Assembly: GCF_004332295.1 (NCBI RefSeq)
Contig: NZ_RXLP01000012.1
Coordinates: forward strand, 1-38,332
Source: Alloscardovia theropitheci
Lineage (GTDB): Bacteria; Actinomycetota; Actinomycetes; Actinomycetales; Bifidobacteriaceae
Reading direction: 5' to 3'
Length of the DNA stretch: 38,332 nt
Shown here: one piece after another, positions 23,737 to 32,547 of the stretch
Numbering within the stretch: position 1 is the stretch's first letter
Layout of the letters: each line of letters starts with the position of its first letter
The notes under the pieces: generated by a model
The model's input: only the letters and a program-made list of their open reading frames with translations
Database searches by the model: none
What the model was told of the DNA's origin: nothing
Position numbers and translations under genes: made by a program

Positions 23737-25098
23737 ATGACAAGCTTGACATACGATACATCTAACGTTAAAGATTCTGCAAACTCACCTCAACGACAGT
23801 TTATTCTCGCCGATGCAGATAGCTTCTTTGCTTCCTGCGAGCGCGTTGTTAATCCTAAATTGTACAGAACCCCTATAGTCGTACTTTCCAATAATGACGG
23901 ATGCGTCGTAGCTCGCAGCGCCGAGGCTAAAAAACTCGGTATTCCTGAAGGCATCCCCTGGTTTAAGATTCGCGAGGAAGCTACACGCAATGGAGTGGTC
24001 GCCTGCAGCTCAAACTATGAACTATATGCTAGTCTGTCTGCCCGCATGATGCATATCATGGACTCTCACTTTCCTCATCAGCATATCTATTCGATTGATG
24101 AATGCTTTTTTGATGTCACAGGAAATACTTCTGAACTGATAGACAGAAGCAGACGTATGCGAGAAGCCGTATGGCAAGGGCTTGGCCTTCCTATTTCCAT
24201 TGGAATCGCCCCTACACCCACTCTCGCTAAAATTGTCAGTCACTGGTCCAAGCATTACTTAGGAATCCGCAATGTTATAAGCTGGGAAGACGCGATGCAG
24301 CGTGATCCACATTTTTTAAAGCACATTCCTGTCGAAGACGTATGGGGAATCGGACGGCGTCTTGCCCCTCAACTCATGAGTATGAATATTCTTACAGCTG
24401 CCGATTTGCGCGATAGTGATAGTGTGATGATGCGCAAAAAATTTGGTGTTCTTATACAGCAGACGATTCTCGAATTACGCGGTATTGCTTGTACCGATTT
24501 TTCTAAGAGTGATAGTGCTTTAGACGGGAAACGAACAACACAAATTATGTGCTCAAGGATGTTCTCATCTCCTATTCGCGACCCACGAGATCTCCATCAA
24601 GCAGTAAGCGTATACACACAGAAGGCTTTACATCGCTTAAATATGCAGTCAAGTTTATGTTCCTCTATATCCGTCTTCTGTTCTACTGGGCGTTACAATA
24701 CCTCAGACATCTCTTCGCATATTAGAGGCACTAAGCTCTTCCCCGAGCCAACTAACGACCCTCTCATTATTACTAAATATGCTTTTGAAGCAATACAAGA
24801 TCAGATAGTCCCTGGAGCTGCCTATGCCCGCGCAGGAGTCATACTTCAAGGACTTATCGATAAAGACGCCTATCATCCCCTTGACGTCTTTGAAGCGCAG
24901 TTAGACAATGGCATATCGCAAGCTCTCGAAGCAGCACGGCAGCGTTTTGGAAGTTATCGTGTAGGTCTTGGATATGGTGGTATTAGAGCTAAGGGTAGAC
25001 TCAATCAGGATACAGGAGCACATTGGTCTATGAAACGTTCTCACCTATCGCCTCGCGCTACTACGGTATGGTCAGAGATGCTCACTGTCAAAGCTTAA
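23737..25098 (+). CDS. umuC: UmuC-type Y-family DNA polymerase
   Basis: A 453-residue Y-family polymerase, the catalytic subunit of translesion polymerase V. The palm has ILADADSFFASCERV (first catalytic Asp) and SIDECFFDVT (Asp-Glu pair). SNNDGCVVARSAEAKKLGI is typical of UmuC and not DinB. The steric gate appears to be Phe where E. coli UmuC has Tyr11. The thumb (IGIAPTPTLAKIVS, VWGIGRRLAPQL), little finger and a C-terminal DUF4113-like region (HLSPRATTVWSEML) are present. ATG 23737 has a weak site; the frame is open into the umuD end, so coupling is possible. Its last 27 bases overlap the end of the opposite comF-like gene. Confidence 0.92.
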   Translation: MTSLTYDTSNVKDSANSPQRQFILADADSFFASCERVVNPKLYRTPIVVLSNNDGCVVARSAEAKKLGIPEGIPWFKIREEATRNGVVACSSNYELYASLSARMMHIMDSHFPHQHIYSIDECFFDVTGNTSELIDRSRRMREAVWQGLGLPISIGIAPTPTLAKIVSHWSKHYLGIRNVISWEDAMQRDPHFLKHIPVEDVWGIGRRLAPQLMSMNILTAADLRDSDSVMMRKKFGVLIQQTILELRGIACTDFSKSDSALDGKRTTQIMCSRMFSSPIRDPRDLHQAVSVYTQKALHRLNMQSSLCSSISVFCSTGRYNTSDISSHIRGTKLFPEPTNDPLIITKYAFEAIQDQIVPGAAYARAGVILQGLIDKDAYHPLDVFEAQLDNGISQALEAARQRFGSYRVGLGYGGIRAKGRLNQDTGAHWSMKRSHLSPRATTVWSEMLTVKA

Positions 25099-25791
25099 AT
25101 ATTCTTCTGTGTGCGCGTCACACAGCGCGCAGCACGCGATAACTTCTTTGCCATGTAACCGTAGCATACGTACGCAAGAGCGCAAAGTAGCGCCGGTTGT
25201 CACGATATCATCCATAAGAATGACATATGATGATTCGCCATGAGTACATGGCTTAATCTGTAGTCTCCGATCTAATCGTCGCAGTCTGTTCTGCTTACCT
25301 GAAGCAGTCACGGCTTTATGGACTCGTTTATCAATGCTGAGAATTGGGCACACATGCGCACTACAGTGCGTTGTACCTTCACTAAAGGATGTATTAATCC
25401 TTCGAGCAACTTCTCGCGCTATAGGAATCATATGCGCTCTTCTTCTATGTCTAATCGATGACGGAGAGGAAGGAACTGGAACAATGCATAATTGCATCTG
25501 ACGCGATAGCAATGGTTCTAATATCCGTATGCATCGCCGAGCCATAATAGCACCTAAGATACTGTCGAGTTCTTCATCACCATGATCTTTCCATGATAAA
25601 ATCGCTGACCGCGCTTCTTTTTCATAATATGCGCATGAAAATGCCATAAAAGAATGTGCTATTTCACGCTCGATATCCTTATCAAATAAGCGCATACATT
25701 TTTTGCATAATATGGTATCTTTCGTGCCGCATCCAGCACATGAACGAGGAAAAATAATCAGCAATAATGCCTGCCAGAGTTCTTGTATCAT
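25072..25791 (-). CDS. ComF-family phosphoribosyltransferase-like protein
   Basis: A 239-residue protein of the ComF/GntX family, linked to DNA uptake in competent bacteria. A zinc-finger-like start has Cys18, Cys21, Cys29 and Cys32 (CAGCG, CKKC). The C-terminal phosphoribosyltransferase motif reads VILMDDIVTTGATLRSC. The middle part (AILSWKDHGDEELD) matches the family's AIHALKYHG-type segment. Its 3' end overlaps the umuC 3' end by 27 bases. No ribosome site is seen before ATG 25791. Whether this organism takes up DNA cannot be told from here. Confidence 0.88.
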   Translation of the reverse strand: MIQELWQALLLIIFPRSCAGCGTKDTILCKKCMRLFDKDIEREIAHSFMAFSCAYYEKEARSAILSWKDHGDEELDSILGAIMARRCIRILEPLLSRQMQLCIVPVPSSPSSIRHRRRAHMIPIAREVARRINTSFSEGTTHCSAHVCPILSIDKRVHKAVTASGKQNRLRRLDRRLQIKPCTHGESSYVILMDDIVTTGATLRSCVRMLRLHGKEVIACCALCDAHTEEYLSFDSEHL

Positions 25792-25938
25792 GACTTGATA
25801 GTAATGCTAATCACACAGCATACAAAAGCTCATACAATACTGTGAACGAATGTGACAACACACTAAATACTCTCACTTGCTCGCATAATATATCTATTAC
25901 CTCAAGCAAGAAGAATATGCCTGATTTCCCAGAACGAT

Positions 25939-27030
25939 TTAGTCATATGAGAAGCGATATCCCCCACCGCGAACCGTAACAATACGTCGTGGCATATGAG
26001 AATTATCTTCAAGAATTGAACGTAGACGAGCAATGGAGACACTAAGAAGCCTTGTATCTCCTGACGGAGCGTATTTCCATGCATCCTGCATAAGCTTCTC
26101 ACGGCTAATGACTTTTCCTTGCGCATGCATAAGAGCCAAAAGAAGCGAAAACTCAGAATCTGAAATCGTTATCTCACGCCCATAAATCCACAATTTACGG
26201 CTAACTATATCTATACGCAGTCCCCGCGTGTATTTTTCCATAAATTGTTTCATCCACATATTCGTATCATCAGGACCTTCTACACTTACCGCCATCGTTC
26301 CAGCGAGTGCGGCGGGATAATCGTTACCTCCCGGCATCATCCTATCACCCACAAAAACAATGTCATGTACATCTATGGTATGCAATCGAGCAAGCTGGCG
26401 AACCGCGTAAGCTTTGTCAAGACCTTTATGCGATACATCAATACTCGTCGTACCAGCAATACGCACATTCAATTCTGGAAGTAGTTTTTGTAAGCGCTCT
26501 GCAAGAGGCGCCCGAAGTTTTCCCCGCGGATCCCACTTTTCCTTAATATCTGCATGGGCACGAGACCCTAGAGCGGAAAAAGTTATCTGACTGCCTCTAT
26601 CTTCAATATGAGTACCATCTATATCATCAAACCATAATCCTAAATCTTGCGCGCATAGTTTAATGGCTTCGCTCGCGTGTAGCTTCTGCTCATGAGAAAG
26701 CTCTATATTATAGATACGCTCAAATCTGTGCCCATTCCACTGATAATATGCCGAGCCTGTAGTAGGTAAAAGAACAAGATTTTCCTTATGCGCGTAGTCA
26801 AAAATTGCGTCCAGAACCTGAGACTCAATCAACTCATATCGTCCGCCAGTAACGATAGCAACGGGTAATATATGCGTGAGGGAAGCAAATAAATGGGTTG
26901 TCTCATCACTCATTGGCATCTTTGATCGCGCTAAGGTATTATCCAAATCGAAGGCGAGCAAACGTGCATGATCTGCTAAAACGCTCGTATCAACATCTGT
27001 TGATTGAGGAACCACTAATTCATCGCACAT
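25939..27030 (-). CDS. HAD-IIB phosphatase fused to an OmpR-type winged-helix DNA-binding domain
   Basis: One unbroken 363-residue frame with two domains. Residues 20-262 are a HAD superfamily type IIB phosphatase or phosphomannomutase-2-like domain with all four motifs: FDLDNTL (Asp28, Asp30, Thr32), VTGGR (Thr61), the lysine of SHKGLDKAYAV, and GDRMMPGGNDYP (Asp229, Asp237). Residues 268-363 are an OmpR/PhoB output domain (ISDSEFSLLLALM, VISREKLMQDAW, LSVSIARLRSILED, TVRGGGYRF). No receiver domain exists. The catalytic domain takes the receiver's place, so a sugar-phosphate-sensing transcription factor or a DNA-recruited enzyme is possible. The AAAGGAGG site precedes ATG 27030. Envelope genes surround it. 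Confidence 0.9.
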   Translation of the reverse strand: MCDELVVPQSTDVDTSVLADHARLLAFDLDNTLARSKMPMSDETTHLFASLTHILPVAIVTGGRYELIESQVLDAIFDYAHKENLVLLPTTGSAYYQWNGHRFERIYNIELSHEQKLHASEAIKLCAQDLGLWFDDIDGTHIEDRGSQITFSALGSRAHADIKEKWDPRGKLRAPLAERLQKLLPELNVRIAGTTSIDVSHKGLDKAYAVRQLARLHTIDVHDIVFVGDRMMPGGNDYPAALAGTMAVSVEGPDDTNMWMKQFMEKYTRGLRIDIVSRKLWIYGREITISDSEFSLLLALMHAQGKVISREKLMQDAWKYAPSGDTRLLSVSIARLRSILEDNSHMPRRIVTVRGGGYRFSYD

Positions 27031-27051
27031 ATTGCCTCCTTTTCTCCCACT

Positions 27052-27073
27052 ATTGTAACAAGATTGCTATGCT
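27052..27073. promoter_or_regulatory. Back-to-back extended -10 promoters of the HAD fusion and the metallopeptidase-like gene
   Basis: On the minus strand TGTTACAAT places a -10 hexamer at 27057-27052, about 22 bases before ATG 27030. On the plus strand TGCTATGCT (27065-27073) is an extended -10 whose expected start point is at or next to ATG 27081, implying a leaderless message. The two -10 boxes are only 10 bases apart, so the polymerases would compete. Confidence 0.6.
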
Positions 27074-27080
27074 AGTGTGT

Positions 27081-27515
27081 ATGAGCAATCTGCCATGGGA
27101 TAATTCTACATATCGTAATCGTCACGGCCGCGGGATACGCCGGCCTGTTTTTGGCGCACGTCTGCCCCGATATCGCACAGCTACGGGATATTTTGATAAT
27201 CAAGTACTCGCACAAGTCGAAAGACTTAAACGAGCATGGCCAAGTCTGCTTAACCGCGTCGAATTTGCTGTTGAGGATGTACCTCCTTCTCATCCACTTG
27301 CTTGGGAGCATTATTCTGTCGCATTATCTCAGAATTTTCCAGCAGCACATGGGATTCCCGCTCGTATCGCTCTGTATCGTAAACCAATTGAAGCCCGAGC
27401 ACATCATAAGCTCGAGCTTCAATTAATCATTCGCGAACAAATTGTTCAGCAATTGTCTAATCTATACGGCCTATCTCCTAAAAGTATTGACCCCACATGG
27501 AACGATGAATTTTAA
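27081..27515 (+). CDS. Actinobacterial metallopeptidase-like protein (degenerate active site)
   Basis: A 144-residue protein matching the actinobacterial metallopeptidase family found beside whiB and mannose-metabolism genes: a basic start (RNRHGRGIRRPVF), FDNQVLAQVERLKRAWPSLL, VEFAVEDVPPSHPLAWE and RIALYRKPIE. The zincin helix reads ELQLIIREQIVQQLSNLYG, without a histidine at the HExxH position, so protease activity is doubtful. I start at ATG 27081, where an extended -10 suggests leaderless translation; no ribosome site exists. Its TAA stop shares TTAA with the stop of the convergent DUF5719-like gene. Confidence 0.82.
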   Translation: MSNLPWDNSTYRNRHGRGIRRPVFGARLPRYRTATGYFDNQVLAQVERLKRAWPSLLNRVEFAVEDVPPSHPLAWEHYSVALSQNFPAAHGIPARIALYRKPIEARAHHKLELQLIIREQIVQQLSNLYGLSPKSIDPTWNDEF

Positions 27516-29077
27516 TTCAAAATCGTTTTCTGACGTGTCACAGTATATTGCGTTGTGAATAATTCAACTGATGGAGTTGTCAGCACAGCACGTTGGGCAA
27601 CTTGTGCAGATGCTAATGTATCCACGCTCAGGGATTGCCCTACAACGAGACTATCGCTTTGATTATCCCCCGACTGTGAAATTTGAATGGTTGCAGCGCG
27701 GTCACTTATATCTGTAGCGCTAAAACTATAGACACCATGCGCACTAATTGAAATATCGCGTTGACCTACACGAGAGCCATCAGCTGCAAAACCTACTACT
27801 TGTGCACTTCGTGCGGAGGTTGCAAGATTCGATATATCAATACGCGAATTCACACCGTCCAGCGCGTTAACAGCATATGCGCTATGTGCGGACTGTGATT
27901 GATTCATCGCAAAATCACTTTGCCCATCATTTCCGGAAACAGTTGTATAAGCTGAAGCAGAGAATTCACTCGTAGCATCGATAAGAACAGACTCACAATC
28001 TTGCGGAATATTCATGCGAGTGACGCTTACCTGATTAGCCTGGTATTGAAGCGATTGAGAGGAAATTTCACCATTGTTCCCTAAGAAAGTGAATTTCGCA
28101 GTTCCACCATCGTGAGCAAATAACGCAAATTGCGCAGATTGCACTCCGGAAAGCGCTGGAATAACTTGCTGAGCACGAGTTGCGTTAAGCGGCTGTATGT
28201 ACTCCGAGCCTTGAGGAGTCAAACCACTCATATGAACCGCACGAACTACAGCAGCTACGGGAGCTGAGTCGCTATCTACTACAACATATGTAGGATCATC
28301 AGATTTAAAAGCAGCACCTAAATCAATTATTGATTCTGAATGAGCATTAATAGTTGCGGTAGCATGCGTTTCTAATGCAATCTCTTGATTTGATTGTGAG
28401 CCATAAGCAGTCAAGGTAATTGACGTTGGCTTATCCGAAGCATTTGCCACGATTAACTGCTGCGACCAACCCGTTGACGTTGCAGGTACGAGGAAGGACT
28501 GACTTGTAGCAAAAGATACACATGATGACGCCGAAATTCCACGCAAATCAGCATCAGATGCCCATGAAGCAACAGTACCGCTAGCTCCTGTGAAGGCTTT
28601 TGCGCTAAGAGTTCGAGTATGGATTATTGAGGAGGCTGTCCCATCTGTCGACGTGCTACGAACACTATCATCGTTCATCGCGGAATCAGACAATAATGAT
28701 GTAGGTTGATCTTGATTACCTACACCTTGCATATTTGCCTGATACAAAGACCCCATAATCGAGATACGAGACGTACTAGTAAGGTTCCCCGTGCTTGCTT
28801 GGAAATCAGAATCGCCGTAGCTTTCAGAATCTGCCAAATCCATACGAGCCGGGCAATAGAATGTTGAGCTTAATTGAGCGACATCATGAACAGAGGTCGC
28901 TGACAATTGCTCGTTACCTACCCTTTGACGCGGAAAAGCTAGACCAGATCCCAAATAGAAGGAGCCTGCTACTAATACTAGTGCGCTTACTGTAGCACCG
29001 GTAACTGTCAACACTTTACGTCCAAGAGAATTATGCGCAGACTTCTTATCGTCCATATTGTGTTCTTTATCGCTCAT
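27512..29077 (-). CDS. DUF5719-like membrane-anchored exported protein
   Basis: A 521-residue protein with a short charged cytoplasmic start, one membrane segment (about residues 22-46, KVLTVTGATVSALVLVAGSFYLGSG-like) and a large Ser/Ala/Gln-rich outer part rich in beta strands (STGWSQQLIVANASDKPTSI, SESIIDLGAAFKSDD). Two cysteines are spaced widely. It resembles DUF5719 proteins that follow a large glycosyltransferase in many actinobacteria. Here it lies 16 bases after the glycosyltransferase stop with a GAGGGAG site, so the two are coupled. Function unknown; it may help place or fold a surface glycan. Confidence 0.75.
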   Translation of the reverse strand: MSDKEHNMDDKKSAHNSLGRKVLTVTGATVSALVLVAGSFYLGSGLAFPRQRVGNEQLSATSVHDVAQLSSTFYCPARMDLADSESYGDSDFQASTGNLTSTSRISIMGSLYQANMQGVGNQDQPTSLLSDSAMNDDSVRSTSTDGTASSIIHTRTLSAKAFTGASGTVASWASDADLRGISASSCVSFATSQSFLVPATSTGWSQQLIVANASDKPTSITLTAYGSQSNQEIALETHATATINAHSESIIDLGAAFKSDDPTYVVVDSDSAPVAAVVRAVHMSGLTPQGSEYIQPLNATRAQQVIPALSGVQSAQFALFAHDGGTAKFTFLGNNGEISSQSLQYQANQVSVTRMNIPQDCESVLIDATSEFSASAYTTVSGNDGQSDFAMNQSQSAHSAYAVNALDGVNSRIDISNLATSARSAQVVGFAADGSRVGQRDISISAHGVYSFSATDISDRAATIQISQSGDNQSDSLVVGQSLSVDTLASAQVAQRAVLTTPSVELFTTQYTVTRQKTILN

Positions 29078-29093
29078 TGATTATCTCCCTCTC

Positions 29094-32000
29094 TTATTCC
29101 CCGCGCGCAAAGAATCGTGGCATTGCCAAAATTAGGTAAATAAGACCAACAGTAATAAGCACACCTATCCATACGTAGCGCTGTGTGCTGTGAGCTATGC
29201 GATTATATCCGCTCATATCAACGCCTTGCTCAGACGCTGCTTTAATCGATATACGAATGTAAGCACCCTGATTATTATTAACAACAGTTTCCGTATTATT
29301 GGTTCCAGAAGCATTTGATACGAAAGTGCTAAAGTCAATATCATTGCCAGAATACATGACATAAATTCCACCGATTCCGGCATTACTTAAAGCGGTAATA
29401 GAATCATCATCATTACTCTCTACGAGCTGCGCTAAAGCTTGAGCAACATTATTTTCTGTTTTCGATGTCATGATGCCAGTAGCACGACTTGCGTCAACTG
29501 CAGCTGACGACGTAATAATATCGCCATGTGCGCTTGAAAGAATCGAATAATTCATGTGGTGATTGTCATCAAACTGCACAACAGCAATACGACGTGCCGG
29601 ATTTGCCGTTACATATTCTTGTGCAACTATCGGTAAGGTTTGCGAGCTGACATGAACATTCGTATGCTGTGAAGTGAAGAATGCGCTAGCACCTGCTGCC
29701 CATGTCAATGTCATCAACGCGCAAATTGCTACGACAAATCCGCGACTGACAGCGAATGCAGTACGCTCAGGAGAACGAGAAAGTCCTCTCAATGCTGGAT
29801 CTTCAATTGCTTCTTCCTGAGCTTGACGTGCCAATTTATCCTGAGTTAAAACAGGAATGAACTGCGTAGTTGCTGGCCCTGACATCATCGCTAGCAATGT
29901 CAGCAAAGCCATCATCACTACCGAGCTTGCTGGAAGAACAGACGCATAAATTACTGACTCGCTTCCCAATGAAACAGCGATGTGTGGCGCACATACGCTC
30001 ATTGCAAGACCAGCAAGAATAACAGCCCACATACTTCTCGATGGCTTAAGCAACGATGGCACAGTCAAAGAAATAACTGCCATAATTACTAGCATGATAG
30101 ATGCAACGATGCTTATAACCATTACGAGAGTTCCTGCAAGTTGCGACCCCCACAGCTGTGTCTGCCCGGGAACGAAAACTTGAAGAACACTAGCGTTTAC
30201 ATATGCGGTGTTTGCGATATCAGCAAAAAGTTGTGCCCATGATTGCGGTTGACGTATCACTGCGACGATAGTTGGGAAAAGCACAACGATGCTTGGGATT
30301 CCCATCGAAGCAATCATCAACACATGGTGACGATAGATTATAGACAAAACTAATGCAACAGCAATCATTATGAGGAATAGCTGTGGTTCACTTGCGGAGA
30401 CTACAGCGAAGCATAGAGCCGCCCAAGCACTTGCTTGGATAGATGGCTCTGACTCAATTGGGTCTTCGGTTTGATAAACCCCTACTGCTTTTGCTGCAAA
30501 TGCAGCACCTGCAGGCAAAAATACATATGTTACCATCATCGCAAGGTTGCCCGTTACAAAGACACCCGTAAAGAATCCTGAAGCGACCCACGCTAATGCA
30601 ATAGTAATTCGCGCGATATTTGAACGAGTAAATATACCCGCCAATGCCCACATGCTCATCACTGCTGCCGGTACACTAGCAAGAATTATCAATGCGCTCG
30701 TCGCATAAGCATGTCCAAAAGTAAAAAGCGACGCAAGGGCATAAATAAGCAAGAATGGTGATGATGGGACAGATGCACCTTCGAGAACAGCAAAAGAGTA
30801 CGGAGTCGTTGCCGCGTCAAAAAGTTCGCGAGTTGACGATGCAGTAGATATTAATGTACTTGATGCTAAATGCTCTCCTGCAAAAAGAGCACGAAGAGCA
30901 GCAAAATTCACAGCACAATTAATCGCGAATACTGCAACAGTAATCAGTGCCAGCCAGGCGTAACGCTGCCGTGCTAATTTTTGCAAGTGCACACGAACCA
31001 TAGGACTTATTACTTTATTATTGTATTGCGCAAATAAATCATTGATATGGTCTTTATACACACGAACTTGTTCAGATTTCGCGCTCACAGCCGATAACTT
31101 TGATACTGATAACTTCTGTACACTACTTAAAGTCGTTCGCGCTGAAGCGATAGCAACACAATGTATGAGATTATGCCACGGCATAATAAGTTCACATATC
31201 GCTTCATAAGGTTGCTTCCTAATAAACGATGCTATAGCTCGCCCACACGCAACAAACAAGCTTAATGGCCACAAGTAAATCCAGCGAATAATAGACATAT
31301 CGGAATAGAAATATGCATCGCGTGACGCAAATACACTAAACGCGCTATTTTTATAGGTTCGTAAATCTTCAGGTATGCATTCATGAATAGTTCCGTGAGG
31401 TGTTCGCACACCTTCAAAACGAGCACGACGATGTCCGATACGCGCACGAGGTTCAACAATGACGCGCCCACCTGATCGAGCCACACGTCGACCAAAATCA
31501 CGCGATTGGCCGAAAGTTCCTAAGGCGTTAGAGAAGCCACCTAAACGCATCCAATCAGAAATGCGCACAAACGAACCAGTCAACGAGACAGCATAAACGT
31601 CTTGACGTGAATCATACTGGTCTTGATCCATTTCACCATCAACGACAAGTGAGGTGATACGGTGATATCTTTGTGCATAATACCCCACATTTGCCAGAAC
31701 CTGACCATCCCAACTTAATTGTTTTGCACCGATAATACTTACTGAGGCATTGTTGTGTCGAACTTCGTTTACCGTATCAACATAAGTATTATCAAGTGGA
31801 CGTGAATCATCGTGAAGCAACCACAAATATTCTACTGAATTTGCAATTAACCCACTATCCAATGCATGGTTAATTGCCTGAGTCACAGCTTCACCATAAG
31901 AGCGACCACTTGAAGTAACGACATCAGTATGAGTAGTAAAGACATCTAAAGCCGTGCGTAGCAAGCGTTCATCCGATTGAGTCATCTTTTCAGCATCATG

Positions 32001-32249
32001 CGCACAGTTAACAATAATCACGTTACCAGGAAGTACTGTTTGATTCATGACAGCCGCCAACGTATCTGGTAAGTAACGCGTATCATCTTCAACGGTAATT
32101 ACAGCGGTAATTGTTGAGTCTATACTCTGCTGCGTTGAGGAAAGAGAGCGTATCTGTCGTGCAGCCTGCACACAAGCTTGTGCAAGCCCCATCTTCTCAC
32201 TACTATCCGCTTCTCGCGTCATTTGTGTACTATGATGCAATCTATTCAC
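29094..32249 (-). CDS. Large membrane protein with N-terminal GT2 glycosyltransferase domain
   Basis: A 1051-residue protein. The N-terminal third (about residues 45-300) is a family 2 glycosyltransferase with TAVITVEDDTRYLPDTLAAV, the Asp motif LLHDDSRP and GSFVRISDWMRLGGF, FGRRVARSGGRVIVEPRA. About a dozen hydrophobic helices follow from about residue 425 on, interrupted by an outer loop (about 835-1000), and the protein ends with a last helix and ARGE. It probably transfers or exports a surface polysaccharide or glycolipid part. The start is GTG 32249 with AAGG upstream. The DUF5719-like gene follows in the same operon. Confidence 0.88.
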   Translation of the reverse strand: MNRLHHSTQMTREADSSEKMGLAQACVQAARQIRSLSSTQQSIDSTITAVITVEDDTRYLPDTLAAVMNQTVLPGNVIIVNCAHDAEKMTQSDERLLRTALDVFTTHTDVVTSSGRSYGEAVTQAINHALDSGLIANSVEYLWLLHDDSRPLDNTYVDTVNEVRHNNASVSIIGAKQLSWDGQVLANVGYYAQRYHRITSLVVDGEMDQDQYDSRQDVYAVSLTGSFVRISDWMRLGGFSNALGTFGQSRDFGRRVARSGGRVIVEPRARIGHRRARFEGVRTPHGTIHECIPEDLRTYKNSAFSVFASRDAYFYSDMSIIRWIYLWPLSLFVACGRAIASFIRKQPYEAICELIMPWHNLIHCVAIASARTTLSSVQKLSVSKLSAVSAKSEQVRVYKDHINDLFAQYNNKVISPMVRVHLQKLARQRYAWLALITVAVFAINCAVNFAALRALFAGEHLASSTLISTASSTRELFDAATTPYSFAVLEGASVPSSPFLLIYALASLFTFGHAYATSALIILASVPAAVMSMWALAGIFTRSNIARITIALAWVASGFFTGVFVTGNLAMMVTYVFLPAGAAFAAKAVGVYQTEDPIESEPSIQASAWAALCFAVVSASEPQLFLIMIAVALVLSIIYRHHVLMIASMGIPSIVVLFPTIVAVIRQPQSWAQLFADIANTAYVNASVLQVFVPGQTQLWGSQLAGTLVMVISIVASIMLVIMAVISLTVPSLLKPSRSMWAVILAGLAMSVCAPHIAVSLGSESVIYASVLPASSVVMMALLTLLAMMSGPATTQFIPVLTQDKLARQAQEEAIEDPALRGLSRSPERTAFAVSRGFVVAICALMTLTWAAGASAFFTSQHTNVHVSSQTLPIVAQEYVTANPARRIAVVQFDDNHHMNYSILSSAHGDIITSSAAVDASRATGIMTSKTENNVAQALAQLVESNDDDSITALSNAGIGGIYVMYSGNDIDFSTFVSNASGTNNTETVVNNNQGAYIRISIKAASEQGVDMSGYNRIAHSTQRYVWIGVLITVGLIYLILAMPRFFARGE

Positions 32250-32547
32250 AAGACTTACCTTAGTTTAATTTACGACGAATCGCGAAAATCTTCCTCTTTT
32301 ACTAACACGGTCTTTACACTATATGACTGTAAATGACTAATTTGAGATGAATTTACTTCACTTCCTGAGCAAATTCGTCCATTCTTAATACGTCTTTCTT
32401 TCACAAAGCAAACCGGTATATACAAACCTCGCATATATTATGTCCTACTTTTCTCAAAAGAAGTGTGTAAATATGTAGCAGAATAATCATATTTTCAAGG
32501 AGTTTCTATAAACTTAAAAAGATACATGTATTGGAAAGGCTTTAAGA
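32250..32547. promoter_or_regulatory. Divergent promoter region of the glycosyltransferase and LCP operons
   Basis: Both operons start outward from this gap. TTTACA (32323-32328) and TGTAAA (32338-32343) form an inverted repeat with a 9-base centre, a candidate operator near the glycosyltransferase side. A TATTAT box lies near 32437. I could not fix complete promoters. A GGAG at 32501 has no fitting start codon. Confidence 0.4.
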
